64,000 nt of DNA from Bdellovibrionales bacterium RIFCSPHIGHO2_01_FULL_40_29 (GCA_001771815.1 MEPU01000013.1:1-64000), one strand, 5' to 3'. Counted from the stretch's first letter, positions 1-8,612 are shown. Notes: generated by a model from the sequence alone, not told the origin. Made by a program: numbers and translations.

Positions 1-19
1 GTCTTCCCACTCTTCCCAT
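1..19 (-). CDS. possible 5' end of a leftward gene, cut by window edge
   Basis: Only six codons (Met-Gly-Arg-Val-Gly-Arg) are inside the window, so no function can be assigned. An ATG at 19 is preceded at 5 nt by a consensus Shine-Dalgarno (AGGAGG, complement of 25-30). That Shine-Dalgarno is one arm of a perfect 6-bp hairpin (25-30 with 35-40, 4-nt loop), which could hide the ribosome site. The gene would follow the small secreted ORF at 56-214 on the same strand. Confidence 0.3.
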
Positions 20-55
20 TGATTCCTCCTTTTTAGGAGGCAAGCTTGATTTGTG

Positions 56-214
56 CTAAGAATTAAAATGGGAAATCATTTTGTTACACACTACAAGCTG
101 TAAAAAAACAGAAATAGCCTCTCCAACTTTAGGCTGACTGGGCACCGTATGAACCCTAATCTGCGCTGAAACCATCTGTGCCATGAATAGCACCACCATC
201 ATCACGCGAATCAC
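56..214 (-). CDS. small exported peptide, 52 aa, perhaps a truncated gene
   Basis: The ORF starts at GTG 214 with GGAG five bases upstream and ends at TAG 56-58. Residues 1-17 form a signal peptide (MIRVMMVVLFMAQMVSA, cleavage before Gln). The mature part begins QIRVHTVPSQPKVGEAISV, which reads like the first strand of an Ig-like or BatD-type periplasmic domain. The protein then stops after about 35 mature residues, so it may be the 5' remnant of a longer gene. I checked the other two frames after the T-run and both stop soon, so a simple one-base error does not restore a long protein. The family resemblance is only an impression. Confidence 0.4.
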   Translation of the reverse strand: MIRVMMVVLFMAQMVSAQIRVHTVPSQPKVGEAISVFLQLVVCNKMISHFNS

Positions 215-482
215 ATAAACTCCAATCCCTAGAATAAACCAATTAACTTGAGTTGTTCACAATGAATGTGCCCCGACAATTTGACAAAGCAAAATAAGGT
301 TTAATTACAGAGTCTGGATCTTGGTCCAGGTCAGCTACTCGTCTCAGAATGAGAAATCGTAAACATAACACACAATGAAAATGAATTGGTCATTTCTTAG
401 ACTCCTAATCATTTATAAAGCCCGACCATCAGATTTCTGATTGGCTCTTTCTTTGCTTTTATCAGCTGTATCAGGGGGAATT

Positions 483-1061
483 GTGAATCGACTCAAATTG
501 ATTTTCATTATTGCACTTGGAACCATTTCGTTTTTTGCATTTCAAAACTGCGCTAAAAACAGTTTTGAAACAAACGAAGAATTGGTCACCGGTGTCGGCA
601 AAGTTGAACCCATCAATGGTGGTGAGGTGATCGATCAAGCCAGCCAGTACACCGATATATCGTTTCATAAGTATAACGAAGGTAGCAATCAGGAAGGTGT
701 GCAATTAGAAATCTCGTTGAATGATGGGTTAATGTCTTTGCAAAATACGAATGGCTATAGACGTGACCTGGTTCCCAATACATCACGCTCGTGTCAGATC
801 GATGATGATAGGCTTCGCGAGCTTAATTCATTATTATCCATCGCGAAAATCTGCAAGGGCGTAACCCCGGAGGGTACTGTAAGCTGTATGGCTTATGCAG
901 AATCAGATATAGCCCTCAACAATGAAGCTATGGCTTTATCCATCGAGTTGCGACCCAACATGTGTAACAGCGGGGTCTTTTTATGCGATGGATTGGATGA
1001 TCGCTTTCGAAATACTCTTAAAGATTTAATCGCCCAGGCACCGCAAGATTGCGCCCTTTAA
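483..1061 (+). CDS. exported lipoprotein, unknown function
   Basis: GTG at 483 is chosen because AGGGGGA (473-479) sits just upstream; the frame stays open to a TTG at 441 without a comparable ribosome site. The 192-residue product starts MNRLKLIFIIALGTISFFAF followed by QNC, a signal peptide with a Phe-Gln-Asn-Cys lipobox-like end, so it is probably lipid-anchored. Four further Cys near the C-terminal half (one in SRSCQID, one in AKICKG, one in VSCMAY, others in MCNSG and LCDGL) suggest disulfides in the periplasm. No domain is recognised. A TTGACA hexamer at 281-286 is a possible distant -35 box, but I see no good -10 partner. Confidence 0.7.
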   Translation: MNRLKLIFIIALGTISFFAFQNCAKNSFETNEELVTGVGKVEPINGGEVIDQASQYTDISFHKYNEGSNQEGVQLEISLNDGLMSLQNTNGYRRDLVPNTSRSCQIDDDRLRELNSLLSIAKICKGVTPEGTVSCMAYAESDIALNNEAMALSIELRPNMCNSGVFLCDGLDDRFRNTLKDLIAQAPQDCAL

Positions 1062-1078
1062 AAGGGCTTTTTATTTTT
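1053..1078 (+). terminator. rho-independent terminator of the 483 gene
   Basis: GCCCTTT and AAAGGGC are separated by a single A (realistically a 6-bp stem with a 3-nt loop) and are followed by TTTTTATTTTT. The stop codon of the upstream gene (1059-1061) lies within the hairpin, and the T-run reaches the end of the convergent SRPBCC gene. Confidence 0.75.
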
Positions 1079-1604
1079 GTGATTCGACCAAAGTTTTTAA
1101 ATTTGCAATACCTTCTGTGAAGGAGCCCGCAACCATATTTTCGCAATCAATAAAAACATTCAATAGCTTACCAAAAAAGCCACCATCTCCGGACATGGAC
1201 CAAGAAAAACGGGTTCCGTTGCCTTCAGGTGTTAATTTATAGATGACTAAATTCTCGGCCCGAATGGGCTTTGTCATTGTTAATTTTATTTCAACCAGCT
1301 CATTTGGAATCAATTTTATCAATTCAAGTTGTCCGGATCCGGCCTGACTGTTCCCTTCGAAGACCATCATGCTGCCTGGCTGACCATCTGCACCTGAAAA
1401 TGTTTTCTTCATATTGGGATCAATCTTTTCATACGGAGACCACTGTCCACCCATGCTAAACTGGCTAATGTAGGGAAATATTTTATCAGCCGGAGCCTCG
1501 ATCAATCCACTGCGTTCATAATTGAATTTCCCCTGACGGGTTGCCACAAATCCAAAAAATAACGCAATGAAAAAAGCAATACCTGAAACAATTTTTAATG
1601 CCAT
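1071..1604 (-). CDS. SRPBCC (polyketide cyclase/START-like) family membrane-anchored protein
   Basis: The 177-residue protein starts at ATG 1604, with AGAGGA upstream; the open frame continues to 1748 but without ribosome site. Residues 4-20 are a hydrophobic anchor. The rest fits the SRPBCC ligand-binding fold: a start such as FNYERSGLIEAPADKIFPYI, then WSPYEKIDP and a long C-terminal helix ending GIANLKTLVESQ. It is a clear paralogue of the protein at 24811-25350 (same IDP/IDS, YSGA/FSGA and GG.F layout). The ligand is unknown. It diverges from yjdM. Confidence 0.8.
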   Translation of the reverse strand: MALKIVSGIAFFIALFFGFVATRQGKFNYERSGLIEAPADKIFPYISQFSMGGQWSPYEKIDPNMKKTFSGADGQPGSMMVFEGNSQAGSGQLELIKLIPNELVEIKLTMTKPIRAENLVIYKLTPEGNGTRFSWSMSGDGGFFGKLLNVFIDCENMVAGSFTEGIANLKTLVESQK

Positions 1605-1704
1605 GGAATCCTCTTTCCTGTTTTGCTTCAAAGCTAACACAAAAAGCAGCTTTGTTGAATCTGAATGATTGCCAATTTCATTCCAATCGGCAATTATTGG
1701 ATCC

Positions 1705-2064
1705 ATGAAAACTGAACCAAACTGTCCAAAATGCAATTCTGAAAACACTTATGCCGATGGCAATCTTTGGGTTTGCCCCGAATGTGCCCACGAATGGAGT
1801 CAACATGCTACAACTTCCGACGTCACCGAGGAAGTTGTCGATAATTCTATACGTGATGCTCACGGCAACGTGCTCACAGACGGAGACTCTGTCACTGTTG
1901 TTAAAGATTTGAAAGTGAAGGGCTCGTCCTCTTCGGTTAAGGTCGGAACCAAAGTTAAAAATATTCGACTGGTTCCGGATGGAGCCGACGGTCATAATAT
2001 TTCATGTAAAATTGATGGCTTTGGTGCCATGAATTTAAAATCAGAGTTTGTTAAAAAATCATAA
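1705..2064 (+). CDS. yjdM: YjdM/PhnA-type zinc-ribbon protein
   Basis: The 119-residue protein has an N-terminal zinc ribbon ([11 protein letters not shown] then [10 protein letters not shown], two CxxC pairs) and the C-terminal PhnA domain ([48 protein letters not shown]). The sequence is close to Escherichia coli YjdM along its whole length. The family was named for alkylphosphonate use, but the enzymatic role of this protein is not established. Start ATG 1705 gives the usual family length; an upstream in-frame ATG at 1669 would add 12 residues not seen in homologues. Confidence 0.92.
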   Translation: MKTEPNCPKCNSENTYADGNLWVCPECAHEWSQHATTSDVTEEVVDNSIRDAHGNVLTDGDSVTVVKDLKVKGSSSSVKVGTKVKNIRLVPDGADGHNISCKIDGFGAMNLKSEFVKKS

Positions 2065-2076
2065 GTCGGGAGCTTT

Positions 2077-3216
2077 ATGCATTATTTTTTATCCGTGTTG
2101 TTTTTTGCGTCTGTCCACGCCGGAGCGGCGACACCTTTAGATTTAAGTGATGTCTCTATTCTTTTTCCGCTTCCTAAAGTGAATCAATGGGAACAACTTC
2201 CGAAACCCGCAACCGAAGCCAAGAAAGGCTTGTTGCTACCTCAATCTTATTATCAACAAATTCCATCTTTGGTTGGAGTCCCTACAAATGAAATGCTGTA
2301 TGACGATTTAAGAGTTATTGGCCTGCGCATTGATCCGTGTTTTTTCGAAGGTCAAGGGCCCGTTCAATGCAAACAACAAATTCGCATGGTCATGCAACCT
2401 TTAGAGGCTGTTGGTGACGTGACGTCAACTCGTGATTCCAGTTTGCATTTGTTTTACGAACTTACACCCGAAGAGTTCAAACAGCTTCTTCAGCAGATCA
2501 TTCAGTTAAAATCTCAAAAATCGACTGTCTCGGAGCGATCACCTTTAACAATAAATCCTTTTATAAAAAATGAAGGCCTCGATGGCCAATACTTCAAAGA
2601 TTTAATGAACATTGTGTATCAGTATGTTGGAGAAAAGAACTTATCTCGAATTACTTTTATGCAGTTAATGATGAATCAGATGGTTTGGGATTTTGGTGGG
2701 TTTGATATTAAAAATGGAGAAATGACTTCGATCACCATCCCCAGAGTGAATACAAAGATTCAACGCTTTATGAACCATGCAATTAAGCCCGCACCGGTTT
2801 GGTTTTTTGGTGGCATCATGCCCAAGCCAAAACAGGACGAGAATTTAAATATTCTTGTTACTGATTCAAGCGCTCTAGGATCTCAGAATGAATCCGAAAT
2901 CATTAGTGCCACTCGCGCTGCCTTTCGATTTGAAAATCCAAAAATTCACAATCCAGGAACTGTGGATTGTGTTAGCTGCCACGTTGCTCAACCCGTTCGT
3001 CGCTGGACAGTCCGTCAGTACCCTTGGCTAGATCTTAATAAAGCGATGGCTTCCGAGACGTACACGTCAAACCAAAATTTGAATAACTTCAGTCCGATGC
3101 AGGTCCACACCAACATTATCAGAGCCTTTGGATATTTTATGAACCAACCTTTTGTGGCCCAGAGAACGATTAATGAATCTGCTGAAGTTCTCAAATATAT
3201 TGAAACCAATTTCTAA
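2077..3216 (+). CDS. exported protein with a single CxxCH haem-type motif
   Basis: A 379-residue protein with a short signal peptide (residues 1-18, ending VHAGA). GGGAG precedes ATG 2077, and the gene begins 12 nt after yjdM. One CVSCH motif near residue 295 (DCVSCHVAQPVRRW) is the c-type haem attachment signature; two other Cys (in DPCFFEG and VQCKQQ) lie near residue 90. There is no other recognisable cytochrome feature, and the protein is much longer than a monohaem cytochrome. Function unknown; a periplasmic redox protein or cytochrome-like protein is possible. Confidence 0.7.
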   Translation: MHYFLSVLFFASVHAGAATPLDLSDVSILFPLPKVNQWEQLPKPATEAKKGLLLPQSYYQQIPSLVGVPTNEMLYDDLRVIGLRIDPCFFEGQGPVQCKQQIRMVMQPLEAVGDVTSTRDSSLHLFYELTPEEFKQLLQQIIQLKSQKSTVSERSPLTINPFIKNEGLDGQYFKDLMNIVYQYVGEKNLSRITFMQLMMNQMVWDFGGFDIKNGEMTSITIPRVNTKIQRFMNHAIKPAPVWFFGGIMPKPKQDENLNILVTDSSALGSQNESEIISATRAAFRFENPKIHNPGTVDCVSCHVAQPVRRWTVRQYPWLDLNKAMASETYTSNQNLNNFSPMQVHTNIIRAFGYFMNQPFVAQRTINESAEVLKYIETNF

Positions 3217-3240
3217 AAGGGGATATTTAATAATACCTAC

Positions 3241-3795
3241 ATGGATGCGGTTTTTAATTCTTTCTTATTGGTCTTCATCAGTGAAATGGGTGATAAAACC
3301 CAACTTTTAGCTTTGGTGCTGGCAGCAAAATTTCGAAAACCTTGGCCAATCATGGCGGGAATTTTGGTGGCGACAATTCTGAATCATGCTCTGGCATCTT
3401 TTGTTGGCGCTTATGTGACTCATTACTTTCCAAAAGAACTTCTTAAATGGATTTTAGCGCTGACGTTTATTGGATTTGGACTTTGGATGCTCAAACCTGA
3501 CAAAGATGAGGGCTATGAGCAGACCCCTAAGTGGGGACCATTTCTGACGACAACTGTGGTTTTTTTTATGGCTGAAATGGGTGATAAAACTCAATTGGCA
3601 ACTGTGGCTCTTGGGGCAAAGTATATGTCTCCGCTGGCTGTAACTTTTGGGACAACTGCTGGAATGATGATTGCTGATGGTCTTGCAGTTTTTATGGGAT
3701 CTCGCTTTACACATCAAATTCCAATGACTCTGATTCATCGATTTGCAAGCGCTCTTTTTATCTTGTTTGGCCTGGCTATCGGTTTTGGTTTTTAA
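3241..3795 (+). CDS. GDT1/TMEM165 family (UPF0016) cation transporter
   Basis: The 184-residue inner-membrane protein contains two homologous halves, each with the family signature E-x-G-D-K-(T/S): ISEMGDKTQLLAL near residue 13 and MAEMGDKTQLATV near residue 105. About six transmembrane helices are visible. Members export Mn2+ (MneA in Vibrio) or exchange Ca2+/Mn2+ for protons in eukaryotes, so Mn2+ efflux is the likely role. No yybP-ykoY-like riboswitch is visible in the 24-nt gap upstream, and the Shine-Dalgarno is poor (GGGG about 18 nt upstream). Confidence 0.9.
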   Translation: MDAVFNSFLLVFISEMGDKTQLLALVLAAKFRKPWPIMAGILVATILNHALASFVGAYVTHYFPKELLKWILALTFIGFGLWMLKPDKDEGYEQTPKWGPFLTTTVVFFMAEMGDKTQLATVALGAKYMSPLAVTFGTTAGMMIADGLAVFMGSRFTHQIPMTLIHRFASALFILFGLAIGFGF

Positions 3796-3908
3796 TCTGG
3801 CCCGCCCCTGGCCATAGTCCAATCTGGGAAAATTGTCCCATTCATCACTCTTCTGCAGCCGTTGACGTTGGCCCACAACATGCTTTTTAAATACAAAAAG
3901 GAGATTTT

Positions 3909-4148
3909 ATGGCAACAACGACTCTAGGACAACCTATGCGATCTAAAAGTACGATATGGTGGGCCATCGCAATTGTCGCGGCAATACTCATTGCTATTGC
4001 GTTGATGGTTCGTGCGCCTCGAAACACAGGCATATCCCTAACAACGCCAGCAACAACTGAGCGAGCCCCAACTGAAACCGGAACAGGTACCGAAACTGCC
4101 CCCGCAACCACACCAGGAACACCGATTGACGTGGTACCTGGTCAATAA
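3909..4148 (+). CDS. small single-span membrane protein with Thr/Pro-rich tail
   Basis: The 79-residue product begins at ATG 3909 behind AAAGGAG. One transmembrane helix spans residues 16-34 (IWWAIAIVAAILIAIALMV). It is followed by a low-complexity tail rich in Thr, Ala, Pro and Glu that is probably unstructured in the periplasm. No family is recognised. It stands alone between the GDT1 gene and a stem-loop. Confidence 0.65.
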   Translation: MATTTLGQPMRSKSTIWWAIAIVAAILIAIALMVRAPRNTGISLTTPATTERAPTETGTGTETAPATTPGTPIDVVPGQ

Positions 4149-4154
4149 ACTTTT

Positions 4155-4203
4155 GAACCAGAGCAAAGAATGATCAATAGATATAAATTCTGCGCTCTGG
4201 TTC
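4155..4203. terminator. long-loop inverted repeat after the small membrane gene
   Basis: GAACCAGAGC (4155-4164) pairs perfectly with GCTCTGGTTC (4194-4203); AGAA/TTCT (4167-4170, 4188-4191) extends the pairing inside. There is no strong T-run after it, so it is either a weak terminator or another structured RNA element. Confidence 0.4.
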
Positions 4204-4352
4204 CACTTTGAATCAGCTCAAGAACTCGAAGTTTCAGTAATTTTTTTACAATATACCAACTTATCTCGGGTTACCGGGAATATTCCTATGGCTCAGAGTC
4301 AAATTCAGCTACACTCCCCCAGCAACGCAATTTTTTGACTAAGGATCTTGGT

Positions 4353-5672
4353 ATGAATACATTTCCAGAATTTGGCCTACTGCCATCTATTTTAAAAACT
4401 TTAAAAACTAAACGCATCTTTACCCCAACTGAAATTCAAAAGTTTGCAATCCCACTTATGATGTCTGGGCAATCTGTGGTTGGTGTTTCAGAAACTGGTA
4501 GCGGAAAAACTCTGACCTACGCCTTGCCATTATTACATTTACTTCGTTCATTGGAAGAACAGGGATCTCCTGTCACTCAGAATGCCTCGCCACGTGCTAT
4601 TGTCATGGTTCCAACGCGTGATCTTGGCGAACAGGTTTCAAAAGTTTTTAAAACTTTCACGCACGATACTCGTTTACGTGTTCGACCAGCGTTGGGTGGA
4701 ATGACCTTTGAACAGGCTCGTCGAAACATTGGTGGCCCTTTTGAAATATTATTAGCCACTCCAGGCCGCTTGATTCAATTGATGGATAAAAACTTAATTG
4801 ATCTATCAGATGTTCGTATGTTGGTATTTGATGAAGCGGATCAGATGCTGGACAAAGGATTTCTAGCTGAATCAAGTCGAATCGTTAGTGCATCACCCAA
4901 AGATACTCCCTTATCATTATTTTCAGCAACGGTCTCTGCTACAGTTCAGGCTTTGATGAATTCGCTTTTTTCCAAAGCTGAAGTTGTACGAAGTAGTGGT
5001 AGTGGAAAAACAGTTAAAAGCCTAATCACTCAAAATGAAATCGTAATCGATGGAATGCGATGGCCTATATTTGAAAAACTACTGAAGCAAAAAGTTGCTG
5101 GTGGCACCATTGTGTTCACAAATACTCGCGATCAATGTGATAAACTGGCTGATGAAATCGCGAGCAAAGGTTTTCAATGTTTAGTCTATCGTGGCGAAAT
5201 GGACAAAAGTCAGCGACGCACCAATTTAAAAAAATTCCGTACCGGTGAAATTGATCTTTTGATATCAACAGATCTGGCTGCGCGCGGATTGGATTTAGAG
5301 CATGTTGGCCGAGTTATCAATTTCCACCTACCTCAGCAGATGGAAAACTATTTACACCGTGTTGGACGAACCGCTCGCGCTGGCAGAGCCGGATTGGTCA
5401 TTAACCTTGTGACAGAGCGAGATTTGCGATTAATCGCTTCTTTAGAAGGCAAAGGGCAATCTCCAAAAGAATTAAAAAACAGATTCAAAGACAAAGACGG
5501 AAAGCGATTGCATGTTCCGCGCGATCAAATGAAACCACGTCCCGCAAAAGCAGGTCTTCCCAAAAAGCCCGTTGCTCGGGGAAAAGCAAAACCAAAGTTC
5601 AAAGCAAAACCAAAACCTCCGGGATTAGTCGCTTGGGAAGCCCAACACAAAGCAAAAGCAAAAACCAATTAA
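4353..5672 (+). CDS. DEAD-box ATP-dependent RNA helicase (RhlE-like)
   Basis: The 439-residue protein unwinds or remodels RNA using ATP. All family motifs are visible: Q motif (PTEIQ), I (SETGSGKT), Ia (PTRDLGEQ), Ib (TPGR), II (DEAD), III (SAT), V (STDLAARGLDLEHV) and VI (HRVGRTARAG). A basic Lys/Pro/Ala-rich tail of about 55 residues probably binds RNA. ATG 4353 is preferred to TTG 4335 because AAGGA lies seven bases before it. In this group such proteins act in ribosome assembly or mRNA decay; which one applies here cannot be told. Confidence 0.95.
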   Translation: MNTFPEFGLLPSILKTLKTKRIFTPTEIQKFAIPLMMSGQSVVGVSETGSGKTLTYALPLLHLLRSLEEQGSPVTQNASPRAIVMVPTRDLGEQVSKVFKTFTHDTRLRVRPALGGMTFEQARRNIGGPFEILLATPGRLIQLMDKNLIDLSDVRMLVFDEADQMLDKGFLAESSRIVSASPKDTPLSLFSATVSATVQALMNSLFSKAEVVRSSGSGKTVKSLITQNEIVIDGMRWPIFEKLLKQKVAGGTIVFTNTRDQCDKLADEIASKGFQCLVYRGEMDKSQRRTNLKKFRTGEIDLLISTDLAARGLDLEHVGRVINFHLPQQMENYLHRVGRTARAGRAGLVINLVTERDLRLIASLEGKGQSPKELKNRFKDKDGKRLHVPRDQMKPRPAKAGLPKKPVARGKAKPKFKAKPKPPGLVAWEAQHKAKAKTN

Positions 5673-5674
5673 CG

Positions 5675-5703
5675 TGCTTCAGAGTTGCAGATTGTCTGAG
5701 GCA
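5675..5703 (+). terminator. possible terminator hairpin after helicase gene
   Basis: TGCTTCAGA (5675-5683) pairs with TCTGAGGCA (5695-5703) with one G-U pair and an 11-nt loop; the following bases (ATTCTTATT) are only moderately T-rich. Confidence 0.35.
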
Positions 5704-5781
5704 ATTCTTATTGAAACCCATTGATTTGGCATTTATAGTTGGTCTTCATAACAAAGAAAACTTTTAACCAAGGAAAAATCA

Positions 5782-6141
5782 ATGGGAAAATATCTTGATA
5801 TCTGCATTCAACCCGTTCCAAAAAAAAATGTTGCTGACTACAGAAAGACCACAAAAATTGTTGGGCAATTGCTCATTAAACATGGAGCCCTCTCGAGCAG
5901 CGACTATGTAGCCGATGACAAGAATGCAACTTCATTATCGTTCCCTAAAAAAATCAAAACAAAATCCAACGAAGTTTTAATAGTTGCTATGGCTGAATTT
6001 AAATCAGCCACACATCGCCAGCAGGTTTTTAATAAAATGTTAAAAGATCCACGCATGGTAAAATTAGATATGGAACCAGCATGGATGGATACCGATCGCG
6101 CCTTATTTGGTGGGTTTAAACTATTAGTCAAAGTTAAATAG
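5782..6141 (+). CDS. DUF1428 family protein (YbaA-like)
   Basis: This 119-residue cytoplasmic protein matches the DUF1428 pattern: a start with PVPKKNVADYRK, HGAL, a VADD segment, VLIVAMAEFKSATHR, and a C-terminal FGGFKLLV. Members have a dimeric alpha-beta barrel-like fold and no established reaction. AAGGA precedes ATG 5782. It forms its own transcription unit ending in the strong terminator at 6154-6199. Confidence 0.88.
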   Translation: MGKYLDICIQPVPKKNVADYRKTTKIVGQLLIKHGALSSSDYVADDKNATSLSFPKKIKTKSNEVLIVAMAEFKSATHRQQVFNKMLKDPRMVKLDMEPAWMDTDRALFGGFKLLVKVK

Positions 6142-6153
6142 TTTAAAATTAAC

Positions 6154-6199
6154 GGGATAATGTGCGCCTTTATGGCCCATGCATTATCCCTTTTTTTTT
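6154..6199 (+). terminator. strong rho-independent terminator
   Basis: GGGATAATG (6154-6162) pairs with CATTATCCC (6182-6190), followed by nine T (6191-6199). The stop codon of the convergent TfoX-like gene (6184-6186) and its poly-Lys codons lie inside this element. Confidence 0.85.
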
Positions 6200-6960
6200 G
6201 ATTTTTTATTTGAGCGCAATGTTGCTTTATCTCTTAGAGATTTCATAAATTCTCGAGCTTGTTTTTTATCTGCTTCAGAAATTTGATTCCACATTTTATT
6301 CTGGAGTGCCCCTATCAATGCATAGGCAAAAAGTGAATGATTATTCTTTGGATTCACTTTGCACAGTCGAATCATGGCTTTTTCCCAACCCATTTTAACA
6401 AACTGATCAAGTGTTTTAACGCCGGCCTTGAGCATTGCTCGCTCGGTCTCTGGTCCAATATTTTTCAAATCAGTCAGTCGCTGTGCATTTTTTAATTTTT
6501 CTTCCGCCGGCACATCTCCAAACATGCGCGGCCTCCGTGTATCTATTTTTTCAAAACTTCGCTCGCTTTTTTTGGATTTCTGAGCGCGACCTTTGGGATA
6601 GGATCCAAACAGCGGATTTTTTCGTCTGAGTTCACGAACTAGCGATTCCGCATTTGAATCAAAATCATCATGATCAGCCATTAAGTACAGCCATTTTGGT
6701 AAGACCGGATGATTGATTAAAAATGGAAATTTTTTTAAAACTACGGCATGGTGTTCTCGCTCAACTGGGAACATACAACCATTCCAAATTTCAAAATCAT
6801 AACTCTCACCGCGGTAATCTTTGTTTCCAACTGATTCAAACATAACAAGAATGAGTTTTTCATCAAGATAATATGAAAATCCACCGAACATGCGTTTTCG
6901 GATATGATCTTTTGGCAAAAGCTCTTCAACCCATCCTAATTGTAACAATTCCTTAGCCAT
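6184..6960 (-). CDS. TfoX-family protein with N- and C-terminal TfoX domains
   Basis: The 258-residue protein has a TfoX N-terminal domain (residues ~10-120: KRMFGGFSYYLDEKLILVM) and a TfoX C-terminal domain (~165-235: LTDLKNIGPETERAML, GVKTLDQFVKMGWEKAMIRL), linked by a basic Lys/Arg/Ser stretch. TfoX/Sxy is a competence co-regulator in gammaproteobacteria; orphan members elsewhere have unknown roles. The longer N-terminal part and the Lys-rich ends suggest nucleic acid contact. The C-terminal KKSKKKG is encoded by the T-run of the shared terminator. Confidence 0.85.
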   Translation of the reverse strand: MAKELLQLGWVEELLPKDHIRKRMFGGFSYYLDEKLILVMFESVGNKDYRGESYDFEIWNGCMFPVEREHHAVVLKKFPFLINHPVLPKWLYLMADHDDFDSNAESLVRELRRKNPLFGSYPKGRAQKSKKSERSFEKIDTRRPRMFGDVPAEEKLKNAQRLTDLKNIGPETERAMLKAGVKTLDQFVKMGWEKAMIRLCKVNPKNNHSLFAYALIGALQNKMWNQISEADKKQAREFMKSLRDKATLRSNKKSKKKG

Positions 6961-6975
6961 AAAATTTTCTTTTAA

Positions 6976-8496
6976 CTAATGCGTTTGCCGATTGCGATCT
7001 TCCAAGCGTGCCTGAACTTGTGCTTGTGCTTCTTGCGCCTGAGTTTGAGTTTTTGTCCCGTAAGTAACCGCCGAAGTGGCTGGTCGCCCAATATGCGCAC
7101 TGGCCGGACGACGTCGCGGCAGCGAAAAAGTAAATGTGGAGCCATGACCCATATGACTTTCAACTGTGACAGCACCACCGTGAGCATCGATAATCGTTTT
7201 TACAATAGCCAGTCCAACGCCAGAACCTTGTTCAGAAGTTTTCCGTGCCTGCCAAAAGTGAGTGAACATTTCAGCGTGTTGTTTTTCTGGAATTCCGGGA
7301 CCACTGTCTTTCACCGATACAAAAACAAACTGTTGATCACTTCGAACTTTGACAATGATTTTTGAATGATTCGGACTAAATTTAATAGCATTGCCAACAA
7401 GATTTGATAACACGCGCATCACTCGTCCACGATCCATAAAGGCTAATGCCGGCGGATTTGGCGTCACAAACTCCAAACGAATATCACGTTGTTTGGCTAA
7501 AGATTGCAACATGAGGCGCGCATCATCCAAAACCACATCTATTGGCAACTGTTCAAGTCGCAATGTCATTTCACCTGAATCTGCTTTGGTTTGATCCAGA
7601 ATATCTTTGATCAATCCTTCTGTGACTTGAACTGAACTTTGTATCAAATCAAGTCCATCTTTTACAGCCGTTTGATCCTGTGTTTTTCCAATAATTTCAG
7701 CCGTATTTGATATTGTTGCCAAAGATTCATTTAAATCTTGAGATACTGCGATAATAATTTCATCCCGACCATTGATGGCCTTGGTGGCCTCGTTGAAAAG
7801 TCGATTTCTCTCGGCCACATGACGTGATCTTTCATTCAACAATCTTGAAATTAATAGCGTCATAGCAAAAAATAAAATAGACAGAACACCCGTAAATAAG
7901 GCCATTCCCTGTGGAATCTGAATTTGAGCCTCCGCGGCAGCCTTTTCTGACTGAGCCCGCGCCCGCTCCAGTTCGGCATTATGAAGAACAACAAGTTCAT
8001 CAAAGGCTTTGTTGAACTCAACTTGCAGTGGTCCGGCCTTTGACTGGTAAAACTGACCCACTATTTTTGATTCCGTCTGTTTTGCTCGAAATCCCATACC
8101 CTGATCAAAATAATCTTGATTTTGCTGCTGCAGCGACAAAATTCGCTGAGTGATCTGGGGAATTTGAGGCAAATTAAATTTTTTCTCGAAAATTGCTAAA
8201 CTTTCTGCCAGCCGTTGCTTGTCTTTTTTTTGCTCATCAAAAAGCTTTGTCGAGCCCAATAAAAAAAATGAGCGGCTGTTAGACAATTGAGCGTCTGCAA
8301 TATTTCTCATTTTTTCAATTTCAACCAGAGCACTAATGTCAATTTGTAGAACTGAATTATTCGCTGAAATAGTTTGACGCAATCTCATGGCACCAGCCCA
8401 AGCAATAATTGTAACGCCAATAAAAATTAACAAAAGAATTAACAAAGTTTGTCGTTCGAAGCTTCTATTTTTGGTTTTTTCAGAAGTGTTATTCAT
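6976..8496 (-). CDS. membrane sensor kinase homologue lacking the phospho-accepting His
   Basis: The 506-residue protein has a transmembrane helix (18-36), a helical periplasmic sensor domain (~37-195, CHASE3/4HB-like), a second helix (~200-220), a coiled linker, a HisKA-like region and a complete HATPase_c domain (NLVGNAIKFS, DSGPGIP, GSGVGLAIV). The H-box reads AVSQDLNESLATI: codon CAA at 7738-7740 encodes Gln253 where kinases have His, and the following Asn/Pro positions are Glu/Ser. ATP binding seems intact but normal autophosphorylation should not be possible. It may act as a pseudokinase partner. The C-terminal tail after the kinase is rich in Gln/Ala. There is no cognate regulator beside it. 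Confidence 0.9.
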   Translation of the reverse strand: MNNTSEKTKNRSFERQTLLILLLIFIGVTIIAWAGAMRLRQTISANNSVLQIDISALVEIEKMRNIADAQLSNSRSFFLLGSTKLFDEQKKDKQRLAESLAIFEKKFNLPQIPQITQRILSLQQQNQDYFDQGMGFRAKQTESKIVGQFYQSKAGPLQVEFNKAFDELVVLHNAELERARAQSEKAAAEAQIQIPQGMALFTGVLSILFFAMTLLISRLLNERSRHVAERNRLFNEATKAINGRDEIIIAVSQDLNESLATISNTAEIIGKTQDQTAVKDGLDLIQSSVQVTEGLIKDILDQTKADSGEMTLRLEQLPIDVVLDDARLMLQSLAKQRDIRLEFVTPNPPALAFMDRGRVMRVLSNLVGNAIKFSPNHSKIIVKVRSDQQFVFVSVKDSGPGIPEKQHAEMFTHFWQARKTSEQGSGVGLAIVKTIIDAHGGAVTVESHMGHGSTFTFSLPRRRPASAHIGRPATSAVTYGTKTQTQAQEAQAQVQARLEDRNRQTH

Positions 8497-8612
8497 AAAA
8501 AAAAACTAACAATTACAATCCATTGTAGCAATTAAAATGTCGTGAAATATCAATAGATCGCTCACAAAATGAAATGAGGGCTTTTTTTGTCGCAGGTCAG
8601 TGTATTTATGAT

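Noticed and set aside
441-482. Upstream TTG start for the first lipoprotein
   Set aside because: GTG 483 has a strong ribosome site and gives a normal signal peptide; the TTG adds an odd second hydrophobic stretch.
3454-3876. 140-codon minus-strand frame opposite the GDT1 gene
   Set aside because: Low-complexity Lys/Ser/His-rich translation, fully antisense to a well supported transporter.
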